Source: Candidatus Fermentibacteraceae bacterium (GTDB lineage Bacteria > Fermentibacterota > Fermentibacteria > Fermentibacterales > JCC-6). From it: a DNA stretch of 12,441 bases. The stretch's first letter is position 1. Every line of letters begins with the position of its first letter. The position numbers and the translations under genes are program-made. The notes beneath the pieces were generated by a model. That model had not been told where the DNA came from, ran no database searches, and worked only from the letters and a program-made list of their open reading frames with translations. Positions 1 to 5,627 of the stretch are shown here, piece after piece. The stretch is from NCBI GenBank assembly GCA_021162285.1, contig JAGGYZ010000241.1, positions 1 to 12,441 of the forward strand. The letters are read 5' to 3'.

Positions 1-141
1 GTAATGGGAACTCCAACCGCGTTCCGGGGAGCGGGAATTAGATCCTCCTCAAGTTAAATATTGCTTTCAATCTTTCCCGCGAATGAGATTCCACATCTAA
101 ATCGAACAGGTGCAGATTGCTTTTAGCAGCGGTGATAAAGC

Positions 142-906
142 TTAGTACTGATTCATCTTGTTAAGGCGTCGGGCTTTGGTTTCCATTTTTCTGAAGACAA
201 ACAGCCCGGCGGCAAGGTACAGCATGCTGTTTGCCGCAATGAACATGTACCACCACACAGGAAAACCTGTACCCTCTACTATGGATTTTCTTATTGCCGC
301 CGCTCCGGCAATAAACGGCAGGAATGAATAGGGTGTTACCGGGTAGGTAGGCAGGAGCATAAGGCCGATAAGACCGAAAGACAGTATCCCGTTGATGGAA
401 CTGATCTTCTTGTGTACCAGCCCAAGCCCGCCCATCATGAAACTTACACCAACCAGAGAGAGGGTTGAAACAAAGATCATTGCGTACAGGTGCAGAAGAT
501 TTATATGCATCCACCTGCCTGTTGCAGCCATGGACAGATAGAGCATAACTGTGATAACCATGAAATTGAACACTATGTTGGTGAGAGCTCTGTAAAGGAA
601 TACTTTGTGTGCTCCCAGGGGAGAGAGATACAGCTGTTCAAGGGTACCCCGCTGAGACTCGCTTAGAATTTCACCGCCTGTGTTCCCAAGTGCAAGCATG
701 GCACTTACCCACAGGATATAGCCCACCAGCATGCTGTCCAGAGAATCGCCGGTTACACCGGAGCCGCCTATGGATTTTACTCCCCAGAACATTCCCATGA
801 AGATGACAAACAGGGCTGCAACCATACCCACTGTGTTGAACATGTACCGGCGAAGGCTCCAGTACATCATCCGTCCCTCAGCACTTATCAGACTCAGTGT
901 TTTCAT
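142..906 (-). CDS. ABC-2 type transporter permease
   Basis: Membrane permease of an ABC exporter, 254 residues, the usual size for an ABC-2 type subunit. By eye it has about six hydrophobic segments, near residues 24-44, 58-76, 107-127, 138-160, 170-190 and 218-240. A short cytoplasmic stretch GTLEQLYLSP (about 87-96) is the kind of loop found between the first membrane pairs in this family. The start ATG overlaps the stop of the upstream ATPase gene (ATGA, 903-906) and is preceded by GAGGGAAG inside that gene, so the two are probably translationally coupled. The C-terminus is basic, consistent with a cytoplasmic tail. The substrate cannot be read from the sequence; drug, polysaccharide, lipid or ion export are all possible. 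Assignment to the family is firm and substrate is unknown. Confidence 0.88.
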   Translation of the reverse strand: MKTLSLISAEGRMMYWSLRRYMFNTVGMVAALFVIFMGMFWGVKSIGGSGVTGDSLDSMLVGYILWVSAMLALGNTGGEILSESQRGTLEQLYLSPLGAHKVFLYRALTNIVFNFMVITVMLYLSMAATGRWMHINLLHLYAMIFVSTLSLVGVSFMMGGLGLVHKKISSINGILSFGLIGLMLLPTYPVTPYSFLPFIAGAAAIRKSIVEGTGFPVWWYMFIAANSMLYLAAGLFVFRKMETKARRLNKMNQY

Positions 907-1832
907 TGTGTCTTCCCTCTGATAACCTCCAGAAATATATCTTCCAGATCGTTTTCCACGCTTCGGAAATCCACCATTTCCGCCTTGCTGTCCCCCAGAA
1001 GCTGCAGGACAGGCAGCAGATTATTGAGGGTTTTAAGTTCAATTCTCAGTGAGTTTTCTGAAGAAGTTACACTTCCATGATGTGAGATGCTCTGGATGAG
1101 AGACTGTTTTGGTTCGTTTTTCAGTTCGATTACAAAGTGCTTGCCTGCAAATTTTTCTTTCAGTGACTTTACAGTTTCGTGGGAGATTATCTCACCCTTC
1201 CTGATAATGAGAATCCTGTGGCAGATATTTTCTATGAAATCCATGTTGTGAGAGGTAATCACGATTGTTTTACCTTCCTTCTCCACAACATCTTTGAGCC
1301 AGCTCATTATCGTTCTCGTTATCTCTACATCAAGACCAAGAGTGGGTTCGTCCAGCAGAAGTATTGACGGGTTGTGTATAAAGGCACAGGCAAGAGCGCA
1401 TTTCTGTTTCATGCCTGAGGAAAACTGACGAATCTCTTTGTGTGCCACATCGGTAAGTTCAAGGCTTTCCAGAAGATATTCAGCTCTTTTTACCATCTGC
1501 TTCCTGGGTATACCGCGGATTCCAGCGAAGTAGACGAGGTTTTCCATGGGGGTGAGATGCCAGTAGATGTTTCTGGCTCCTTCAAGAATTGCCCCCATTT
1601 CCTTCAGAATCTCTCTTCTCTGCTTTTTGATGGAAAGACCGTTTACCTCAATAGAGCCGCTGTCGAACTCTATAAGCCCGAGAATGGATTTGAGAGTTGT
1701 GGTTTTTCCGGAACCGTTGGGTCCGAGAATGCCCAGTATCTCACCACGGTGAACATCAAAGCTGATTGAATTCACGGCGGTGAGGTCAGAGTAGCTCTTT
1801 GTAAGGTTTTTCACTTGAATACAGCCGGGCAT
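903..1832 (-). CDS. ABC transporter ATP-binding protein (ABC-2 exporter)
   Basis: Cytoplasmic ATPase of 309 residues that powers the adjacent permease. It has Walker A GPNGSGKT (37-44), Walker B ILLLDEP (157-163) followed by a D-loop (GLD), and an H-loop ITSHN near 195. The signature motif is FSSGMKQK (137-144) instead of LSGGQ, and the Q-loop region reads ILEGARNIYW with Glu84 where Gln is usual. Both variants are, as I recall, common in NatA/CcmA-like exporter ATPases. A C-terminal extension of about 80 residues beyond the nucleotide-binding core is typical of ABC-2 ATPases. The start is supported by AAAAGGAG five bases upstream. It is the first gene of a minus-strand operon divergent from the lipoprotein gene. 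No substrate-specific feature is visible. Confidence 0.93.
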   Translation of the reverse strand: MPGCIQVKNLTKSYSDLTAVNSISFDVHRGEILGILGPNGSGKTTTLKSILGLIEFDSGSIEVNGLSIKKQRREILKEMGAILEGARNIYWHLTPMENLVYFAGIRGIPRKQMVKRAEYLLESLELTDVAHKEIRQFSSGMKQKCALACAFIHNPSILLLDEPTLGLDVEITRTIMSWLKDVVEKEGKTIVITSHNMDFIENICHRILIIRKGEIISHETVKSLKEKFAGKHFVIELKNEPKQSLIQSISHHGSVTSSENSLRIELKTLNNLLPVLQLLGDSKAEMVDFRSVENDLEDIFLEVIRGKTQ

Positions 1833-1915
1833 GTCTGCTCCTTTTCAAGAGTTGGTGAAACAATAACTGAATTGCCCGGATTACACAAACAACAGTTAAT
1901 TAATTGCAGATTTCA

Positions 1916-1943
1916 TTTACAATCAGTGCAGATGCTGTATACC
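1916..1943 (+). promoter_or_regulatory. candidate sigma70-like promoter for the lipoprotein gene
   Basis: TTTACA (1916-1921), a 16-base spacer, and TATACC (1938-1943) lie about 70 bases upstream of the lipoprotein start. The match is moderate and was judged by eye. It is the best plus-strand candidate in the 178-base divergent intergenic region; I found no equally convincing minus-strand promoter for the ABC operon. Confidence 0.35.
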
Positions 1944-1970
1944 TGTAACGCTGACGCGTGTACTGTTGTC

Positions 1971-1986
1971 CTGTGTTTGAACACAG
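1971..1986. promoter_or_regulatory. perfect dyad CTGT-N8-ACAG in the leader of the lipoprotein gene
   Basis: CTGTGTTTGAACACAG is a 7+2+7 inverted repeat ending 24 bases before the ATG at 2011 and just upstream of its ribosome binding site (AAAGGA, about 1998-2003). The form CTGT-N8-ACAG is also the enterobacterial LexA box consensus, but other repressors use similar dyads. It could be an operator or a small leader hairpin. Confidence 0.4.
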
Positions 1987-2010
1987 AACTGAAAATGAAA
2001 GGATGTTCAA

Positions 2011-3147
2011 ATGACTCTGAGAGAATTTGTCGTGGTGGGAGCTGTTTTTGCTTTTGCAGGTTGTGGCGGAGGAGCAGGGGAAACCAGTGGAGCCGAATCT
2101 GATTTTGCGGCAGAACAGACACTGGAGCTGGAGATAACCGGGACAATAGGTATTGAGCTGGGAGACAGCAACTATGTGCTTGGGGCAGTTCAGCAGATTG
2201 CCCACGACCTCAGTGGAAACATTCTGGTTCTTGATCGTTCTGCATGCTGCGTGCGGGTATACTCACCTTCCGGCGAATTCATCAGGCAGATTTCCAATGA
2301 AGGCAGTGGCCCCGGCGAACTGCTTAACCCGTTTGCCATAGTGGTGACTGAAGACGGAAGAATACTGGTGGAATCTCCGTACAGTGGGGGAGTGCACGCA
2401 TTTACTCAGAGCGGAGAATGGCTGGGGCTGGTTACACAGATTTCCAACAATCCCCTGATGAATGCTGTAGGTGCTGAAGGAAGCTCATACATTGCCATGA
2501 GAGTTGTTGTGGATGTGAATGAAAGCGGAGATCTGGAAGTGGATGCATTTATAGGGCTGTATGAAGAAGATGAGGAGCCTGCAAGGAAGTACTGGGAGTA
2601 TGTTTTCCCATATGATCCCAACGACCTTACTACCATGCTGAAGAACAGTCTGATGGGGCATGTGTTCACAGCAGACAGAGACGGGAATGTGTTCATAGCA
2701 GAGCTTACAAGTGAACAGTACCTTGTGCAGGGTTTCAGAGCAGACGGCGAGCTGTTCCTTGAGATCGAGCAGGATGCAGACAGAGTAGAGAAAACACAGC
2801 AGGAGATGGATGAAGAGGAAACCTATGTAATTTCTTACCTGAGAGCACTTGGACTTGACGGAGTGGCATTGCAATACAACCCCCAACCCTGCAGAAATAC
2901 AATAAGTGATGTGGAAACTGACGGAGAAGGCAGAGTGTGGGTTCGCAGAGGAACAGTTCAAGAGCCTGTGTTTGATGTGTACGATTACTCTGGTGAAAAA
3001 CTGTTCACAGTTTCTGTACCTGGTGCCGGTGAAGACAGTACCTTCTGGGAGTTTACCATAGACCAGTTCGGGATCATTGCATATTCCGTGAACCCCGAAC
3101 TTTATCAGCAGGTTTACATTCTGGAGATGCCTGAACTTCAGCAATAG
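2011..3147 (+). CDS. lipoprotein with predicted six-bladed beta-propeller
   Basis: Probable secreted lipoprotein of 378 residues. The N-terminus is a short signal sequence with a hydrophobic run (residues 6-16) ending in a lipobox FAGC with Cys18 as the lipidation site, followed by a Gly/Ser/Glu-rich linker. The rest is repetitive beta-rich sequence with NHL/6-bladed-propeller style units: GNILVLDRS then RVYSPSGEF (about 70-90), the motif GSGPGELLNP (about 97-106), then GRILVES, AFTQSGEW and, near the C-terminus, GRVWVRRG and VYDYSGEKLF. These hydrophobic strands followed by SG-D/E turns mark successive blades. The start is supported by AAAGGATG seven bases upstream. It is a single gene between the divergent ABC operon and the thioredoxin promoter. 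Function is unknown; such propellers usually bind ligands or proteins in the envelope. The fold is inferred from motif pattern only. Confidence 0.72.
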   Translation: MTLREFVVVGAVFAFAGCGGGAGETSGAESDFAAEQTLELEITGTIGIELGDSNYVLGAVQQIAHDLSGNILVLDRSACCVRVYSPSGEFIRQISNEGSGPGELLNPFAIVVTEDGRILVESPYSGGVHAFTQSGEWLGLVTQISNNPLMNAVGAEGSSYIAMRVVVDVNESGDLEVDAFIGLYEEDEEPARKYWEYVFPYDPNDLTTMLKNSLMGHVFTADRDGNVFIAELTSEQYLVQGFRADGELFLEIEQDADRVEKTQQEMDEEETYVISYLRALGLDGVALQYNPQPCRNTISDVETDGEGRVWVRRGTVQEPVFDVYDYSGEKLFTVSVPGAGEDSTFWEFTIDQFGIIAYSVNPELYQQVYILEMPELQQ

Positions 3148-3251
3148 CAGTATACCATGCGAAGATATTGAATGGGTAGTTGTATGAAAATGCAGATAAA
3201 TAAACATAATTATTGTATGATTATTATGTGAAATCATCTTATCGAAGAAGC

Positions 3252-3285
3252 TTGACGAAACACGATAGCTCCGGTATATTACCGG
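3252..3285 (+). promoter_or_regulatory. strong sigma70-like promoter with palindrome over the -10 box (trx operon)
   Basis: TTGACG (3252-3257), a 17-base spacer, and TATATT (3275-3280) form a near-consensus promoter about 48 bases upstream of the thioredoxin start. The -10 box lies inside CCGGTATATTACCGG (3271-3285), a perfect 6-3-6 inverted repeat. A protein bound there would block polymerase, so it is a good operator candidate. The regulator is not identifiable from the sequence. Confidence 0.6.
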
Positions 3286-3332
3286 CCATTATGTGGGTGG
3301 TCCACAATAGTATTTTTCAAGGAGTTGTTGTA

Positions 3333-3674
3333 ATGTTAAGAACCAATCTGAAGCACACGGACACAGACGCTGACTACAAAGATATTATTGAGAATAACGA
3401 AAATGTGATGATCTGCTGCGGACGCATGGGACCCATGTGTCTTCCTGTTTACGACATAATGGAAAATCTTGAAGAGAAGTACCCCAGTGTTGTTTTCCGC
3501 GACATGGATTTTGACGGTCCCGCCGGATACAACATCAGATCACTTCCGGAGTGCAGAAGATTCAACGGTCTTCCTTTCACCATCTACTACAAGAACGGCA
3601 AGATTGTTGCAGCCACAACAAGTATTCAAAACAAGAAACAGATTACCTCAATCCTCGACAGAGAGTTTTCCTGA
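3333..3674 (+). CDS. thioredoxin-like protein with atypical active site
   Basis: Thioredoxin-fold protein of 113 residues, the usual length for a thioredoxin. The start at 3333 is chosen because AAGGAG (3319-3324) lies eight bases upstream; a longer reading frame from 3213 would cross the promoter. The active-site region is CCGRMGPMC (Cys28, Cys29, Cys36) where a classical thioredoxin has WCGPC. Aligned on the last cysteine and the following helix (LPVYDIMENL), the first cysteine of the CxxC pair is replaced, and the other cysteines lie 7 and 8 residues before Cys36. The cis-proline loop is present as GLPFTIYYKNGK (Pro81 in about 79-90). Another cysteine is Cys74. It lies 43 bases upstream of a thioredoxin reductase gene and is probably its partner. 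From memory, similar proteins occur beside trxB in other anaerobes, but I cannot verify this here. Confidence 0.82.
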   Translation: MLRTNLKHTDTDADYKDIIENNENVMICCGRMGPMCLPVYDIMENLEEKYPSVVFRDMDFDGPAGYNIRSLPECRRFNGLPFTIYYKNGKIVAATTSIQNKKQITSILDREFS

Positions 3675-3717
3675 TCAGTTTCTGAGTGATAGTCTGTAAC
3701 CATCCGGAGGAAAATTC

Positions 3718-4659
3718 ATGGGTGAGAAATACGATGTTATCGTGCTGGGCGCTGGTCCGGCCGGTCTTACTGCCGGTATTTATCTGTCTCGGGCAAGGGT
3801 AAAAACCCTGATAATAGATTCCGGTACTGCAGGTGGACAGATGGTCATGTCTTACAATGTGGCCAACTACCCAGGCGTGGAAACTACCTCTGGATGGGAC
3901 ATTTCGCAGACAATGCTTCGTCAGGCAAAAACCTTTGGATGCAAAGTAATGACCCAGTCTCCTGTTACAGGTATGAACCTGTCCGGTGAAGACAAGTGGG
4001 TCGAGGTTGAGGATGAAGGCAGATTCTATGCCCATGCGGTGATCACTGCCACAGGAGGAGTTCCCCGTGAGCTGGGTATGGAAAGCGAGCAGAGGTTTAT
4101 GGGAACTGGTATTTCCTACTGTGCCACGTGTGACGGAGACTTTTTTACAGACAAGGAAATAGTTGCCATAGGTGGTGGGAACTCTGCACTTGAAGAGGCT
4201 GTAGGTTTAACCAAATATGCTTCAAAGGTTACGATTGTTCACGAGTTCAACGAATTTCAGGCCCAGCCGTGGATAGTGGAAGAAGCTCGAAAGAACGAAA
4301 AAATACACTTCCTCATGGCACAGGATATCATTGAGTTTACCGGGACAGATCATCTGGAAACAGTAATTGTAGCCTCCAAGGAAACCGGCGAAAGAACTTT
4401 AATTCCAGCGGAAGGCTGTTTTATCTTCATCGGTTACGTGCCCAACACTGCTGTTTTTAAAGGTATCCTTGAATTGAATGAAAGAGGAGAGCTGATTGCG
4501 GACCGCCAGATGAACACCAGTGTTCCGGGAGTTTTCGCCGCAGGCGACCTGCGGGAGAAACGGTTCCGCCAGATTACAACCTCAGTGGCCGATGGAACAA
4601 TCGCAGCTCTCTCTGCCATTGAATTTCTGCAGCAGAGAGCAGACAGCTCGCCGGTTTAA
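3718..4659 (+). CDS. trxB: thioredoxin reductase-like flavoprotein
   Basis: FAD-dependent disulfide reductase of 313 residues, the standard length of low-molecular-weight bacterial thioredoxin reductase. It shows the FAD dinucleotide motif GAGPAG (11-16), the redox-active pair CATC (Cys135, Cys138) followed by DGDFF, the second dinucleotide motif GGGNSA (152-157), and the C-terminal FAD motif FAAGDLREK followed by RQITTSVADG. The NADPH 2'-phosphate motif HRRxxxR (175-181 in E. coli numbering) reads HEFNEFQ here, so none of the three arginines is kept. The enzyme therefore probably does not prefer NADPH; NADH or another donor is possible. The start has GGAGGAAAA upstream. It forms an operon with the atypical thioredoxin upstream and the small membrane protein downstream. 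Family is certain, cofactor preference is inferred. Confidence 0.93.
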   Translation: MGEKYDVIVLGAGPAGLTAGIYLSRARVKTLIIDSGTAGGQMVMSYNVANYPGVETTSGWDISQTMLRQAKTFGCKVMTQSPVTGMNLSGEDKWVEVEDEGRFYAHAVITATGGVPRELGMESEQRFMGTGISYCATCDGDFFTDKEIVAIGGGNSALEEAVGLTKYASKVTIVHEFNEFQAQPWIVEEARKNEKIHFLMAQDIIEFTGTDHLETVIVASKETGERTLIPAEGCFIFIGYVPNTAVFKGILELNERGELIADRQMNTSVPGVFAAGDLREKRFRQITTSVADGTIAALSAIEFLQQRADSSPV

Positions 4660-4690
4660 TATTCCGCTGTGTTTGTGAACAGGAGGGAAC

Positions 4691-5128
4691 ATGCCAGTAA
4701 TAATTCTGTTGGTGGTGTCAGCTCTGGCTCTGCTTTACATACTTTTAAAAGCCGCAAGAAAAGCTCAGACAAAAAAAGCGGAGGAACTGCTTGAGAGGTT
4801 CAGAGACAGGAAGGTTGTTTCTGTAAAATCAAGTGCCAGTTTTTTCGGGCAGGAATCTCTCGGGTATTCTCAGATGCGGGGTAACTGCTCACTTGTGATC
4901 ACTGAAGACGAGATCTTTTCTGAAATGTGGCTTCCAAAAAAATCAATCACCATTCCAATCGTATCAATTGTTTCCATTGAAACACCCAAATCCTTTCTGG
5001 GTAAATCCCGCGGCAGACCTCTTCTGAAGGTCGTTTTTACCAACGAGAGCGGTTTGAAAGACTCGGCTGCATGGCAGGTAAGAGATCTTTCTGAGACGGT
5101 AAAACTTCTGAAAACTCTTGTTAAGTAG
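4691..5128 (+). CDS. small membrane-anchored protein, PH-like domain suspected
   Basis: Unrecognised protein of 145 residues. Residues about 3-20 are a single hydrophobic segment (VIILLVVSALALLYILL), followed by a Lys/Arg/Glu-rich amphipathic stretch (21-42) that should be cytoplasmic by the positive-inside rule. The remainder (about 45-140) is predominantly beta-like with a C-terminal helix: GNCSLVITEDEIFSEMW, then ITIPIVSIVSIETP, then LLKVVFTNES, then the helix LSETVKLLKTLV. This strand-and-end-helix pattern is like bacterial PH/GRAM domains, a structural guess. The ribosome binding site AGGAGGGAAC is good. The gene lies 31 bases after trxB and is likely co-transcribed with it, but a role in thiol redox chemistry is not shown by any motif. 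Confidence 0.75.
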   Translation: MPVIILLVVSALALLYILLKAARKAQTKKAEELLERFRDRKVVSVKSSASFFGQESLGYSQMRGNCSLVITEDEIFSEMWLPKKSITIPIVSIVSIETPKSFLGKSRGRPLLKVVFTNESGLKDSAAWQVRDLSETVKLLKTLVK

Positions 5129-5287
5129 TCAGCCTGCTGTTCTGTGTTTCCGCGACTTAATTCTTCCAATATCTTCCAGCGGTCTGTTTCACACAGGTAA
5201 CTGTTAGGGCAGTGCAACTTTTCTGAAACGATATAACATATTGCAGTACAGTAGAATATGAAGAGTAATCTTGTGGCGTTTCAGGTG

Positions 5288-5317
5288 TTGATTTTTCTCC
5301 ATATAATCCGATATAAT
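5288..5317 (+). promoter_or_regulatory. candidate sigma70-like promoter upstream of hoxF
   Basis: TTGATT (5288-5293), an 18-base spacer and a perfect TATAAT (5312-5317). A second perfect TATAAT lies exactly ten bases earlier (5302-5307) in a near direct repeat (ATATAATCCG, ATATAATAAG) but lacks a good -35 box. A start near 5324 would leave about 300 bases of leader before hoxF. I saw no sigma54-type -24/-12 element, which is used by some hydrogenase operons. Confidence 0.5.
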
Positions 5318-5475
5318 AAGTAGGAAGTATGTGTTTCTACCGGATACTTGTGGTTCAACATTTAACAGGATTTACAGTAACAGACACACAACATTTCCGG
5401 TGGGTTTTCAGGGTGAAACACCGGGTGATTGGGAGCAGAGAAATTAACAGGTGCAGGAACAGGTACATTGCTTTT

Positions 5476-5510
5476 TTCCCGGCGGAATGGGGGCTGGAAC
5501 AAGCCGGGAA
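5476..5510 (+). other. stem-loop in the hox leader
   Basis: TTCCCGGC (5476-5483) and GCCGGGAA (5503-5510) are perfect reverse complements separated by 19 bases. The T run lies before the stem rather than after it, so this is not an intrinsic terminator for plus-strand transcription. It may be a leader RNA structure or an operator; function is unknown. Confidence 0.35.
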
Positions 5511-5627
5511 CAAGACTGCAGAGGCAGTTGAGAAGTTAACAGAAGTACGGGAAGACCGGCTATCGCAAGAAAAGGTGTTTCCGGAATTTGTTGTTCTGTA
5601 CACTCATGACAAAGGGCTGGGTATTCA

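Larger units (their letters stand above)
5129..5627. other. non-coding gap and probable leader of the hydrogenase operon
   Basis: These 499 bases separate the trx operon from hoxF and hold no gene I can support. The left half is A+T-richer and contains the promoter candidate at 5288-5317. The right half (about 5320-5627) would be a leader of roughly 300 bases if that promoter is used. It contains a 21-base hairpin (5320-5340, with one G-U pair) and a larger stem-loop at 5476-5510. I found no match to a cobalamin, c-di-GMP or other riboswitch core that I know by eye, and no clear intrinsic terminator for the trx operon. Confidence 0.55.

Noticed and set aside
1..141. A possible gene at the left edge on the minus strand (GAGGAGG at about 45-52) and an inverted repeat GCGGGAA/TTCCCGC (31-37, 74-80)
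   Set aside because: No ATG, GTG or TTG follows the purine-rich stretch at usable distance, and the 7-base inverted repeat has a 36-base loop and no T run, so neither a gene start nor a terminator for the ABC operon can be supported.
3205..3228. A+T-rich dyad CATAAT...ATTATG after the lipoprotein gene as a terminator
   Set aside because: The stem is short and A+T-only, and no T run follows. It is weak as an intrinsic terminator.
2485..3237. A 250-codon minus-strand reading frame opposite the lipoprotein gene
   Set aside because: It is antisense to a well-supported lipoprotein gene, has a His/Cys-rich composition with no domain pattern, and has no good ribosome binding site. It is a shadow of the sense codon usage.
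3213..3332. N-terminal extension of the thioredoxin-like protein by 40 residues from an ATG at 3213
   Set aside because: This region contains the promoter and palindrome, has no ribosome binding site before 3213, and the extension does not match a signal peptide or thioredoxin sequence. The ATG at 3333 has AAGGAG at proper distance.
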